DNA from: Bimuria novae-zelandiae CBS 107.79
Lineage: Eukaryota; Ascomycota; Dothideomycetes; Pleosporales; Didymosphaeriaceae
Length of the DNA stretch: 64,000 bases
Assembly (NCBI GenBank): GCA_010015655.1
Contig: ML976658.1
Span: forward strand, 1,227,978-1,291,977
Direction: 5' to 3'
In this document: one piece after another, positions 33,942-46,344 of the stretch
How the letters are laid out: each line of letters starts with the position of its first letter
Position numbering within the stretch: position 1 is the stretch's first letter
Position numbers and translations under genes: made by a program
Notes under the pieces: model-generated
Seen by the model: only the letters and a program-made list of their open reading frames with translations
The model's database searches: none
What the model was told of the DNA's origin: nothing

Positions 33942-34414
33942 TGTTATGAGGCTCTCACACCTTGTTCCGATCCGGGTTAGGGCGGTAAGGTATCGTGGTG
34001 CTTCACGGATTATTTAGTAGTATAAGTTAATGCGACACTTAGCGCGGCTAGATAATCTAATCTTATAATAAATAAGATAACTATTAGTCTGTATAGGAGA
34101 ACGTACTCGCACAGAAAATATATAAGTTAACTACGAAGAGAGAAATAACATAGGAGAACTATTACACTATATACTAGTCTACTTCTTCCTTGTAGTCCCG
34201 CCAAGACGTCTTTCTCTAAGGTAGTCCGTGGGACTTCCTATAGTCCTGTACTTTATGCGGGACTTCTCGCTTATGCGGGACTTTATTACGTAACTACTAA
34301 CCTAAGCTGCCCCGCGCCTTGTTAGGTCCCGTTAACTCTACTACTTTGTTAATAATTACTCTCTTAGCGTAATTATCTAGCTTCTTTATCCTTATAGGGT
34401 TCGTGGTCGTAACA
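33942..34414 (-). repeat. 3' LTR of Gypsy-1
   Basis: It starts TGTTATGAGGCTCTCACACC and ends GTGGTCGTAACA; 473 bp. The first part is less mutated and the second part more mutated than the partner LTR. Confidence 0.9.
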
Positions 34415-34899
34415 CTATCCCCCTCCTTAAGGTTATTATCTCGATATCTTGCTTTGCTATGCTATACTATTAGCGTATTAGTACTAGTTACTATAAAGGT
34501 GCGCATCCTCGCGTCTTAAGGCAAATTATAGCCTCTTCTTAATTTCCCTTGCCTCACTAACCATGCCGAAAGCCCCCCGTTCGTCCCTTGCGACTCGTGT
34601 AGTTTTTTAATTAGTAGTAGAGCCGTCTACTCGCTAATCTAGATACGGTTTTAATAGTCCCGTGCCGTTAATTTCGTGGCTTGGTAGAAATTATACGCTT
34701 AGTAATCCTCGTCCTTAAGCCTACTATAATTCTATATCTCTTTTATAGCTAGCCTATAATAAGTAAGATCTACGCGCCGTGCTTCTAGTGCTAGCACAAG
34801 TTATATCTTATTATAGCAAAGGGTTCCGTCCTTCGCGTAGGCTAGGATTATAATATAGTTACTTCTATTATCTTCTTCTATAAGATCTAAACGCCTGCT

Positions 34900-37800
34900 A
34901 AGTGCGTCTGCTACGGCGTTTAAGTTACTAGGTAAATAGGTAATGCGGAAGTCGAATTCCGCTATCTATTCTAACTATCTAGCCTATTATTAATTAAGCT
35001 TCTTTGTAGTTATAAAGCGCGTAAGGTTAAGGTAATTTAAAAAGACCTTTGTCTAGTGCTTTACTCCTTTAAGCTGCGCTTTTTATTACTTAAAATAGTT
35101 AACGATTGCGAGTAACTCCTTGTCGTGAATTTTATAATTTAGTTCTACTCCTAAGAGCTTGCGTACGTAATAGAAGACGGGTCTCTATTTACTATCGTCG
35201 CACTCTTGCAATAATACGGCCCCTAGCGCATAGTCCGATGCATCCGTGTAGATGCGATATCGCCGCTCTGGGTTGTATATCTATAGTAGGGGTGCCGTTA
35301 GGAATAGGCGTTTAAGCTACTTAAAAGCCGCTATTTCTACTTTTTGTAGAGGTCGCTATTTCCTTATCTTTATAAATTCTGTTAACAGAGCGGTCGTCTT
35401 TAAGTAGTTCCTAATAAATTTGCGATAGAAGTTAGTAAAGCCTAAGAAAGACTAGATATCTTTTACTAATTATAATAGTAACTATTCTTCTATTGTCGCG
35501 ATCTTCTTCGGGTCCATCTTAATACCTTCTTAGGATATTACAAATCCTAAATATTCTGTCTTAGTGACATGGAACTCGTACTTCTTAGGGTGTAGGAGTA
35601 ATTAATACTCTTATAACTTCTATAGTACTTTGCGTACATGTCCTTTGTGCTCTTCCAAGGTTCCGTGTGAGTATATTAAGATATCGTCAAGGTACGCCGT
35701 GCAGAATACGTCTAAGTATTTATATAGTACTTAATTTATTAACTTCTAGAAGGTTGCTAGTGCGTTAGTTAGCCCTATAGGCATAACTGTGTACTTGAAA
35801 AGGCTATATCGTGTGCGGAACGCCGTTTTCCACTCGTGCCCTTTCGCAATTTAAATTCTATAGAATCCATCCTGGACGTTAAATTTCGTGAAGTATTTAG
35901 CTCCTCGGAGTCTATCTATAAGCTCCGTTATTAGTGGTAATAAGTAGCGATTCTTAATCGTCACGGCGTTTAGCTATCTATAATCCACATAGAGTTGTAG
36001 CCTGCCGTCTTTTTTGCGAATAAAGAGTATAGGGAAGGCCATAGGACTCTAACTAGGCCACTATTTCCCTAAGCGTAGATTCTTCTATATTAGCTCTTTT
36101 AACTCTTTTTCTTATTCGTAGGTGAGGGGCCTTAGGCGTTCTAGCCGTAGCTTGGCTCCCTTTACTAGTGGTATCTCGTGATCCCACTCCTTGTGTTTAG
36201 GTAGGATAGTCTCGTCGTATTCCTTAAATAGGTCTGCGAATTCCTTGTATTCTTCTGGTAGACTGGGGTCGTCTAGGACCATCTTAGTCTCCCGGACCTA
36301 TATGTAGTGCACCCGCCCTAGGTATTGCTTTAAGATCCTGTCTATCTTGCATACTAATATTTCTTATATCCTAGATAGTCGACTCCTTTTTCTTGCCTAA
36401 GGTTGGGGAGTTTCCCTCCTACCAGGGCTCGCCTAAGCCTTCGCTAGTAGGTCCCGGGGAAGGATCGTTCGTTTAATCTAGTCTATCCGTAGATTGTGTT
36501 GTTCTAGCCATTCGTATCTAACGATAGCTTCGAGGTCTCCTATCTCCGCGATGGTGAAGACGTGTTAGCTCTCTAGGCCTTCTATATTAACTTGTACCGG
36601 CGCCGTCTCGAGGCGTAGCCAACCGTCACCGTATCCTTATAATCAGGTCCCGTCCGCGAGTCCTATTTATAGTAGTGTTTTCTTATTATAATATAGCATA
36701 TTATACTTCCTAACTACTTGCGGGGCGATTAGACACGCGTCTGCCTCTAGGTTGATTAGTGCTATAACACGATGTCTATACACTGTAATGTCTTTAATTA
36801 AGAGTTTCTTAATTCTGCGAGTGTCTACTTAATAAGCTATAATAATCGCACTATTACTAGTGTAGCTTGTTGCCTAGTAATAATTTAGTTTTTTGAATTA
36901 TTAGACCCTTTGTCTAAGGTTTTAGGCTAACTAGCGTTGGCTTCCTTAATTTAGTCCTGGACCTTAGATAGCTTAAAGACTTCCTTAATTTAGTGCTACT
37001 TATATTGCTATTAATATAGGGCGTAAGTCTCTCTAATCCTATTAGATTTATATACTCCTTAATTCCTATGTTGCGGGCAATTTAGAGTAAGGCATTCGTT
37101 CTGGGCTAATGCATTATGCCCTAAATAGCTGTCTAAGGAGGCTGCCTTTTCCTGTAGGCTTAGGTGTGCGAAGCACTATAGGTTACATTATTCTTACTTA
37201 ATTAATAAGTAGTCCGCGTCTTTTCCTAGCTACGTATTCTCTATTATCGTGCTAGTGTTACGGGGGTCTAAGCCCTAAGGGAACTAGCCTGTTTTAAACT
37301 TCTACTGCCTGTGTAGCTTATAGGTAATGTTAAAACATTAATGCTAACCATTCCATTTATAGTGCTTAGCCTAATAGGCTAAAAAGTGCTTATAGTAATT
37401 ATTAGGCACGCTGCACTGGCTCTGCTTTAGCCTATAGTATTCTGAACCTCCTAGAAAATAGGAGGCCCTAACTCTAACCTTAGAGTGTTGTCGGCATCCT
37501 TTACGCGTGCATTACCACTATTTGGCGTATTTATGTTATTCCTGTATCGTGATCTGGCGTAGGTATTATTTTGGGCGCCCTTATAACTTCTCCGCTAGCC
37601 AGTAGGCGTCCCATGCGTGTGCCCCTTGGACGATTACTTTTGCCTTATACTAAGACGATTAATGTAGCGCACTGCTACACATCTAGTAGGTGTCGTCGGC
37701 CAGTCTTTAGAAGATCTAGTACTTAGGAAGGGTCTTTTGTTCCTCTTCCTCTTTTATTAGCTCTAGGATCTCCTGTGTGAGATCTACTCTGTTAGCTTCT

Positions 37801-38640
37801 ACTAGCGTAAGGGTGGCTATAGCCACTCGTAGGAGGTTAGTCGTATTAATCTTAGTCTCCTAATTGTTATAGTCTTTAGCGAAGTGGCCTAGCTTACTAT
37901 ATTAAAGGTAGGCTTTATCTTTAAACCTCTGTTCTCGCTCTTCCTATAAGATACTATTCTTGCCTTAGTAACTCTTCTTTAGTCTGTACGGCTGTTTTCC
38001 CTTACCGTTCTTCTTTTTGTACTATTAGGCTTTATTAGTTATAATAATATCTCCGTCCTGGTCTCTTCTTGCGGGCCTGGATCGATTCTCTTTTCTAGTA
38101 AGTAGCCTAGTACCATGCTGTTTTTCTAGCTTACGTTCGTACAGGCAATTGTCTACTTTAATTACATTATTAATAAGTTCTTCTAGGTCGTCTACTTTTC
38201 CTTGGTGGACTAATTTGTCTTTAACCAATTCTTTTAGTCCGTTATAGTAGGCAATTATAAGTGGGGCTTCTCCCTATCCTTCGAGTTCTGCCATGATCTG
38301 TTTAAACTCTAGTGTATAGAGTACCGCCGATTTCTCCTGACGTAGGCGCTAGAGGCGTATTTTGGCTTAATATCCTTTATTAATAGTGCCGAATATTCCT
38401 TTTACGGTCTTGCAAAAAGACTCCTAGTCCTTAAAGGCGTCTTTAGTAGCGTCTAAACCACAATCCTCTAATTTGCTATTCTCGAGGAAATTATTAATTA
38501 TTAGTCTAGCCTACGCGGCTGCCTTGTCTTGCATGTTTATATAGGTAACTAGGATCTTATCTTATTCTGTATTAAACTTTCCTAGGTTGTAATAGATAAA
38601 TAGTTCTATCTAGGTTAGGAACGTTCCTGGGTGACCCTTT
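34900..38640 (-). pseudogene. Gag-Pol remnant of Gypsy-1
   Basis: On the minus strand the Gag C-terminal region at 38228-38025 reads LVHQGKVDDLEELINNVI and then a basic tail. The RT palm motif CTAYLDDI lies near 35700. The RNase H end, LNAVADALSRR, is near 34900. The order fits Ty3/Gypsy. No HHCC zinc domain, no D,D-35-E core and no chromodomain can be found before the LTR. Numerous TAG/TAA codons replace Gln/Trp. The element could move only with help in trans, and now not at all. Confidence 0.75.
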
Positions 38641-38849
38641 CCTAAATAGGGTTCGGGCTTCAGGACCTTTAGTTAATGTTTCGCATTTTCCCATTAGCTT
38701 ATCTTTTCGCTTATCTAGTTAATAATTTCCTATAACTAGGCTATCTAAGCCGCTTATTCGATAATTATCTCTTCTAGGGTCTTTTCCTTAAGTGCCGGAG
38801 CTGCGGTGGTCGAACTAGGTCCTGCTATTGTACTGTAGGGTAGTTAAAG

Positions 38850-39322
38850 TGTTATAAGGCTCTTACACCTTATTCTAATCTAGGTTAGGGTAGTAAGGTA
38901 TCGTGGTGCTTCACGGATTATTTAGTAGTATAAGTTAATACGACACTTAGCGCGGCTGGACAATCCAATCTTATAATAAATAAGATAACTATTAGTCTAT
39001 ATAGGAGAACGTACTCGCACAGAAGATATATAAGTTAACTATAAAGAGAGAAACAACATAGGAGAACTATGACACTATATACTAGTCTACTTCTTCCTCG
39101 TAGTCCCGCCAAGACGTCTTTCTCTAAGGTAGTCCGTGGGACTTCCTGTAGTCCCGTACTTTATGCGGGACTTCTCGCTTATACGGGACTTCATCACGTG
39201 ACTACTGACCTAAGCTACCCCGCGCCCCGTTAGGTCCCGTTAACTCTACTACTTCGTCAACAATTACTCTCTTGGCGTAATTGTCTGGCTTCTTCATCCT
39301 TGTGGGGTTCGTGGTCGTAACA
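38850..39322 (-). repeat. 5' LTR of Gypsy-1
   Basis: It starts TGTTATAAGGCTCTTACACC and ends GTGGTCGTAACA; 473 bp, followed by GTAGA. Confidence 0.9.
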
Positions 39323-40387
39323 GTAGATATAGCTAATTCTCTATAGACTAAGCGTAACTAAGGCCTAATTAGTTAGAAGTAGGCTATATACCTTATTAAG
39401 CGCTAGCTAGAACTTATAATAAAGTTTAATTAAAAGTACGACTATAAGAGAGCTCTTTATAAAGATTCTAAGGTTATATAAAACTAGTTCTAGCTTATAA
39501 AGAATACTAAAACTAATTATAATATCTAGGATAAAGATATTTTTAATTTTAATAAGCCTAGCTTTAAAATAGGTATAATATTAACTAGAGTAGTGGTTAT
39601 AGGCTCTAAGCGTTAAGGATAGCTAAAGAGCGTTTAGTAAGGTAACTGTAAGTGGACGATAGTAATCTAGGGTATTAACGCGATAGGGTAGGTAATCCTA
39701 CCCTTCCTTATCTTTACTAGTAAGCACTACCTCTTTTCTTAGTATATAGAGGAGAATCTACCCTATAACTAGGTTATTATAGTCTCTAAGAATAGCTAGA
39801 TAATAAATAAGCTTAGTCTATAGTAGCTAAAGCACTTTAATAAGTATATAAAGAAGTATATTATTAGTATAGTAGATTTAATTATTATTAATAGCTATAA
39901 GAGCTATAATCTGCTTAAATTCTAGTAGTACTATAAGGATAATAAGATTATTACCCTCTATATGCCTACTTAATATAGGGTATTTCGCGCCTTTAAAGAA
40001 GGCATATAGACGCTAAGCTAAGGATCTAATATATAATTAGATTACCTATATTACTAAAACTAAGTTTCTATTTTATTTTATTACTACTTTTAAGGCTATA
40101 ACAACTAAAGGTAATATCTAAGGAGGATTTTAAGGCGCTAGCTTAGTTTTCCTAAATTTAGAAGTAGTAATATTAAAGCTTAATATTAAGTTACGTATAC
40201 TTATACTACCTATTATTAATAAAGACTCCTAGTAGTTATAAATACTTAGTAATACCTTAGAATTTAGGTCGTAATTAACGCTAGTAAAGTAGAGGATTTA
40301 GAGACACCTAGATAGTTCTTTAACTTTAATAATAATAGACTTTAAAAATATAGTAAAAGCCGTAGTAGTAGTAGCGTATAAGCTAGT

Positions 40388-40610
40388 TGTCAGATTTGAT
40401 AGTGTTCTGTCACTTTGAGATAATGCAATGATGAGAATTTAATGGATGTGATGATTAATTGATGATGTTCGTGTTCTGTGTTCCTGGAATGCAGATGTGT
40501 GCGAGGCTCCAAATAAGTGCCGCTGCAGCGCTAGCCCTATTTAGAATAGTACAAAAGAGAGAGTGCTCCAGCCTTATATCCACAACAGATAGAGGCTATA
40601 TAATCGGACA
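40388..40610 (-). repeat. 3' LTR of Copia-2
   Basis: It starts TGTCAGATTTGATAGTG and ends ATCGGACA. It is almost free of RIP (for example TGATGAGAATTTAATGGATG). Confidence 0.92.
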
Positions 40611-40639
40611 CACCCCCTTAGCTTAGGCTTATCCTTAAG

Positions 40640-43600
40640 CTGGACCTTCGCATTATTCATCTGTCTATTATTCTAACTTAAAGGCCTCTATCCTCTACTG
40701 TAGATCCTGCAGGGCAACCTCTTAATTAGTAATCTTATCTAATATATCTTTAAGTCCTAGCCTATTTAGAAACTTGCTCTATTTGTTTACTAGCAAGGCC
40801 TTTATAAGTCTATTTGTAACCATGTCCTCTAAGCGTTAATAGTCTACCTTAATTGTCCTAAGTATAACTTCTTGTCTTAGCTAATAATTATAGATATCTA
40901 TATAGCGGAGCTTGGTCTGCAGCTTTGCGATTTCTTTAGTAATAAGGCAAATAGTCTATTAATTATCGCAGTTACTTATAATTAGGCGATTGCTTACAGT
41001 GATCTAGAGCTCCTAGAGTAATCGTAAAGTAAAGATAGCCTCCTTAGCTACTTATAAAAGCGCTAGAAGTTTGGCCTCTATTATTAATATAGTAACTGTA
41101 TCTTGCTTGCTTACTTTCCAGGTAATTAGGCCGCCAAATAATTTAATAACATATCCTTGTGAACTCTTGCGATCGAGTGTATTGTCGAATTTATAGGTAT
41201 ATACCCACATATAGTCAAGGATTTAATGGCCTACTACCTTTACTAGAGCTGCTGCGACCTCGCTCCAAGACTTCATTTCCTTATGGCTTTGTAGATGGGA
41301 TCGTTCTGCTTCCTTCTACATATTATAAAGAGGGTGATCTTCGAGCTTGCTTCGGCATGTGGGTGGCTCTAAAAGCACACTTTAATGTGGCTTCTTGCCT
41401 AATGTAATTATTTATTAAAGCTACGCCTTATTAAGAGTCTTGCCTTCGTATTTGCCGCTGCTGCCGGCTTTGGTGCCTGCTATAAAGGCTACGGCCTATA
41501 GGCTTGTTTACAACTGTCCTGTTTATACTATTTATAGTAGTATAGTTTAATCGTCTCCTGCTATTAGTTGTGCAAGGAGTGTTACTAGTAGCGGCGTTAA
41601 TAGAGGCGTTAGATATTCGTATCTAGCTCTCCTACCTTGCCTGCACTTAGGAGCCTCTTCCTCTGGCGCTTTACTAATTGTCTTATCCTTAAAGAAGGAC
41701 TTAGTGGCATGCTCTTATTAAGGTAAGGGAGGTAACTCTACTAATTGCACCTAGGCTGCTATTTCTTCTAATATACTATGTATAAGGTTGTCTATTAGAT
41801 CTTTAGTTTTGCCTAAGAATACAGTATCCTTATCGAATATTACATTACGAGTACTAATCGTCTTTGCTAGAGAGGGAATCTATATTCTCTAGATGTTAGT
41901 TAATCTATAGCTAATAAGATAGCTAATTCATGCTTTAGGGTTAAGCCTCTAAAGCCTGCTTTTGCCGCGTTTTATATTGTTAGTTATCGCAAACGCTTTA
42001 CAGCTATATGCTTTTAGGTAAGCCTAATTAGGCTTCTTTGGTTGGGTAACAATGCCGTTCTAAAAGGCTACTGTTGTAAAGAACACTTTATATAAAGATC
42101 GCTATTAGTTAGTATAGTTTAGCGTTTAATTATACAGGTAGACTGCGGCTCGCGTAATCTTAGGCTATATCTACTATAGTAGATTAGAGTTAAGTCGCAT
42201 TACGCGCGCTTTCTCCTTAATTACACCCCCTAAGCGTTCTACTCCTCTATTTTATACTTAAGTATCTAGTACTAAAAGCTTAATCTTAATACCTTGCGCC
42301 GCGCACCACTTCTTAATATTAGCCTTAATAAAGAAGATCTTATTATTAGATTTAATTACTTTTACTATAACGTTGTATTATACTTCTATAAACCGTATAA
42401 AAGTGCTAAGTAATTTAATAATTAACCGTGCTAGGTAGTTATCCTTAAAGTAGAAGTCCTATGCAAAGCCAGAGAATTAATTAGTAATTAGTATTTAGCT
42501 TTTTTCTCTTGTTAAGCTATCTACTTTATAGTCGTGAAAGTCTATTGCAACTCGCTCGCCAGGGCCTTCAGTTCGCTCCCTGGCTTGCCGGCGTATTTGC
42601 TGTTTTAGTTTTGCTTTGCCGCAGGCGTCACATTTTACCGTAGGGAGATCTTTAATCCTCACCCCCTTAGATTGCTGCAGGAGGTGTTCGAGGGCCTAAG
42701 GGCCTAGATAGCCTAATCGCTAGTGCCAGGTCCATGCGTTTGCCTTCTACGGTCTTTGTTTAGTGCATGTATTAGTCTTGTAAGTGGCGTGCGCAGTATT
42801 AGTAGGAATACTACCTACTAGCCTTATTCTATGTTCTAACACCTATTATCTATATAATTCTTAGAGTTCTACTAGCACAGTATTGTCTCTTCTCTTTAGA
42901 GTCGTTAGGTCTGCCCTTGTGTCCCACCAAAGGCCTTGCCTCTAGAGTAATTAGAATAATATAAGATTGCAGAGCAAATTAGGGCAATAGGCTATATTAT
43001 CTAGCTATATTATTCGATTGCTACTTGCACTTTATATATTAAGATAGACGCTCTCGTATCCTTTAATCCATATTTGTGTATTCCCTGCCTATATAAAGTC
43101 TCCTGGCGCCGGTGGCTAGTATAAGACAAAGCGATTGATGTTGTTAAAGATATAGTAGGTTATGCTTAAATTAAGTATAGCTAAGCATCGCAATAGGTAT
43201 GTGTTTAATTTAGTGTAGAAAGATACGGCGTTAAAGCTCGCTAGGATTTTAGTAATCTTACGTCTATCTAGTCACTTATCATTAGCCTTAGTAATTCGAG
43301 TTAAAGTAGGAGTATGCGATAATTTAATTATAGGTGCTTATAATCTAGCCCTCTTTATTATCCTTAGGCTTTCTTAAAGCGCAAGGTTATTCTCTAGCCT
43401 AAACTTAATTAGGGCAACCATGCTCGGCTTTGGCCTAAACTATTCTAGTTATTTGTCTAGGAAAGCGTAGAAGCAGTCTTGTAGACTATAGCGTTATTTA
43501 CAAGCAGGGTACTTAAGGCCACTAGCTATCGCTAGCTTATTATCTATAATCGCGGACCGCTTAGCTCTAGTAAGTTAATCATTATTTCGTTATTTATAAG

Positions 43601-44510
43601 GTCTACCCTAATATTTTAATATTGCTGCTTTATCTATAAGAGAGGCGTCCCTGTCTGTGGCCTAGGTGGATTTACCACCGTTAGCGAGAGATAAACCTAT
43701 AGTAGCAAAAGCGCCCTTTTATTTACCCTCGATTAGGTGCTATAGGATTATATAGTCTTAGAAGAGTTTTATTATGTGCTTCCGTAAGATAGCTGCATTC
43801 TTGCTTCCATATTGCTAGAAGGTCGTTACCTATATAGGTGCGACATAGATAACTGCCTTTATAAAGTCTTCTTTAACTAAGTCTAGCCTTTAAAGCTCTA
43901 AGACCTAATTAGTCTCTGCTTCTATAGCTGCATAATCGTACTTAGATAGCCATGTAGCCTATAATCTAGCTATTCTTATTAGCTTAAGGGCTTCTTAGTA
44001 TCTTACCCTTAATCGTCTGTATTCGTCTTGCAGGTCTACCCTAACTATAATTATAAGGTTATTAATTTACTACCTAATTAATTAATCTAAGAGGTAGTAG
44101 TTGTTCTAGAGATGCGTAGAAACTGTTAATTAGATAATAATAACTACTTAGTTTAAGCTAACCTGTTCCTGTTAGTATTCGCGATCTATAATCTTGTATA
44201 TTTCTAGCTATCCTTTGTAATAATTGCTATCGTCTTTGTATGCTTTCGCGCCTGCCGTCGATAGATGTGAGGGCATTGTTAGCATATTATTCGGATTCGC
44301 AGTCGTATACGCCGTGCTTGGCTGGTAGTTGCCTATCGCGGGAGGTATTGGTATTGCGGGTTTCTGTCTTGGTTTATCTTTCAGCGCTAGGTTAATAATA
44401 TTCTAGACCTTTAGGAATTGGGATTTTATTTTTAGCTAGTTTAGCCACGGTGTGTAGTTCGTGTAGTTAGTCAGGATTACTGTGGGATCTCTAAGGGTCG
44501 ATAGGGCCAT
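40640..44510 (-). pseudogene. Gag-Pol of Copia-2, internally deleted and RIP-mutated
   Basis: ATG at 44510 opens MALSTLRDPTVILTNYTNYT. The GAG-pre-integrase motif lies near 42700 (WTWHxRLGYLG). Integrase starts at about 42660 with CDACGKAKLKQQIRR, then GPGERVAIDFHDYK. Near 41180 the frame passes directly from LDYMWVYTYKFD, the beginning of RT, to NTLDRKSSQGYVIKLFGG, the RNase H region. Fingers, palm and the YVDD motif are absent. RNase H continues with TEAKLLAL. Many Gln and Trp codons are stops. The copy cannot have been autonomous since the deletion. Confidence 0.85.
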
Positions 44511-44546
44511 TATAATTGGCTTAGCGGAGGTAATAAGACTCTTAAT

Positions 44547-44769
44547 TATTAGATTTAATAGTGTTCTGTCACTTTGAGATAATGCAATGATAAGAATTTA
44601 ATAGATGTAATAATTAATTAATAATGTTCGTGTTCTGTGTTCCTGGAATGCAGATGTGTGCAAGGCTCCAAATAAGTGCCACTGCAGCGCTAGCCCTATT
44701 TAGAATAGTACAAAAGAGAGAGTGCTCCAGCCTTATATCCACAACAGATAGAGGCTATATAATCGGACA
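44547..44769 (-). repeat. 5' LTR of Copia-2
   Basis: It is a 223-bp partner of 40388-40610, starting TATTAGATTTAATAG. Differences from the other LTR are mostly G-to-A on the plus strand. Confidence 0.92.
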
Positions 44770-45632
44770 CTAGTATTAATATAGAAGGAGATCGCTAAGC
44801 TTTAGGCAGCTAATAAAGCTAATATATAATGTAAATTATATAAAAGAAAGTATATATAGCGTAAAGAAGTCCTAATAGCTAAAGAGAGATAGAGGCTAAC
44901 TACTCTAGGGGAGTTTACGGCGTGTGTTGATAAGAAGAAGGCGAAGAAGAAAGCGCGCACTAATAAAAGCGAGCCTACTTAAAGGCGCTGTGGGCGCTAT
45001 AATAAGACTAGGCACAACTCGCGAATATATAAGAAAGAAGTTAACGTAGATTCTAAATAGATTAGCCTACTATAATTTTAAATAATTATTCGTGGTTATT
45101 TTATACTATAGTTAATAGTATAGTTTTTAGTGTGGTCTTGCCATAGTAATCAGCTCGCTTGCCTAATTAGCTCGCTTGCCAGGTACGTTATAGAGAGTAA
45201 TAATCTTATTATCCTTATAGTATTACTAGAATTTAAGTAAGTTATAGCTCTTATAGCTATTAATAATAAGTAGTTAATAACTACTAATAGTACGTCCTTT
45301 TATATAGGCGTTAAAGTACTTTAGTTATTATAGACTAAGCTTATTTATTAGCTAGCTATTCTTAGAGACTATAATAACCTAATTATAAGGTAGATCCTTC
45401 TTTTTATATTAGGCGGAGAGGTGGTGTTTGCCTTAGAAAATAAGAAAGGATTGGATTATCTAGCCTATTATATTAATACCCTAGATAACTATTATCTACT
45501 CTTAATTATTCTATTATACACTCTTTAGCCTACCTCGACGCTTAGAGCCTATAATAACTACTCTAGTTAATATTATACCTATTATAAAGCTAGACTTATT
45601 AAAGTTATAGGTATCTTTATCTAGGATACTAT

Positions 45633-45785
45633 TGTAAGGAGACAGGATTTGCAGTAATATAGCACGAATATATAAGACGTATAACAGGTGTATTCTTAGG
45701 GAGAGACGAATTGCTACCGAGTTAAGAGTCCTAGTAGTGTAAGCTATATACCCCTCGTCACATGATCCAAGCCGGTAATATGACA
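45633..45785. repeat. Solo LTR, 153 bp, TSD ACTAT
   Basis: It starts TGTAAGGAGACAGG and ends GGTAATATGACA, with direct repeats ACTAT at 45628-45632 and 45786-45790. The empty-site sequence is preserved in the related Fot1 copy near 31795. The LTR shows little RIP although its host is saturated. Confidence 0.85.
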
Positions 45786-46344
45786 ACTATACTAAGCCTT
45801 TATCCCCTTTATAAGCTAGAACTAGTCTTGTATAACCTTAGGATCCTTATAAAGGACTCTCTTATAGTCGTACTTTTAATTAAACTTAGTTATAAGCGCT
45901 AGCTAATACTTAATAAAGTCTATAGCCTACTACTATTATATAGACTTATAGTAGCGCTTAGCTAGTAAAGAATTAGCTATATCTTTTATAGTAGCGAGTT
46001 AGGGCGGAAATCCTCGTGCGCCTAGGTTAAGTATATACTAAATAATTACCTTCTTTTCTTTTATAATTAGCATTATAGCGTTAGATAGGTAATTATATTA
46101 AAAAGCGATTCTAGCGCGTCGTCTACTTAGTAAACTTTAATTAACTTTATAGATAGCTATAACGCGTCGCTAGGTTAATATCGCGTCTTTTTTAATAGCC
46201 TGAATTATAAGCTATACTTTAGCTTCTTTTAATTCTAATAGTACGTTCTATTGTTGAGACATTGCGCTGAGAGTATAGATTTAATAGGGTCTTGGCATAG
46301 TGACCCACTCACTAGAGTGATCCACTTACCTGCAATGTACGTTA

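Larger units (their letters stand above)
33942..39322 (-). mobile_element. Gypsy-1: Ty3/Gypsy element lacking integrase
   Basis: It is 5381 bp with 473-bp LTRs (33942-34414 and 38850-39322) and target duplications GTAGA (33937-33941 and 39323-39327). It is coded on the minus strand. A purine tract (minus strand AAGGAGGGGGATAG) abuts 34415. Gag, RT (AYLDDIL near 35700) and the end of RNase H (ADALSRR near 34900) are visible. Only about 480 bp then remain before the 3' LTR, too little for an integrase. It is RIP-mutated. Confidence 0.88.
40388..44769 (-). mobile_element. Copia-2: Ty1/Copia element with RT core deleted
   Basis: It is 4382 bp with 223-bp LTRs (40388-40610 and 44547-44769) and target duplications CTAGT (40383-40387 and 44770-44774). 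It is coded on the minus strand, with a purine tract (TAAGGGGGTG) at 40611. Gag, GAG-pre-integrase, integrase and RNase H are present, but the RT palm is missing. It is inserted in Fot1 element B. Confidence 0.92.
33570..45188 (+). mobile_element. Fot1/pogo element B, interrupted by Gypsy-1 and Copia-2
   Basis: Inverted ends ACGTACCTGGCAAGCGA at 33570 and the complement at 45188, with TA at 33568-33569 and 45189-45190. Removing Gypsy-1 (5381+5 bp) and Copia-2 (4382+5 bp) leaves 1846 bp, a normal Fot1 size. The plus strand at 39330-40387 carries a decayed pogo DDE domain. 44990-45050 carries the C-terminal RCGRYNKTRHNSRIYKK, a relic of the CxxCGKTGHNxRTC zinc-knuckle-like tail. Confidence 0.88.
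32720..46342 (-). mobile_element. Fot1/pogo element A, host of further nested insertions
   Basis: Inverted ends ACGTACATTGCAGGTGAGTGG at 32720 and the complement at 46342, with TA at 32718-32719 and 46343-46344. The left part (32720-33567) and right part (45191-46342) together form one minus-strand pogo transposase remnant. They are split by element B (33570-45188). The right part also holds a 153-bp solo LTR. RIP-type stops occur throughout. Confidence 0.85.
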
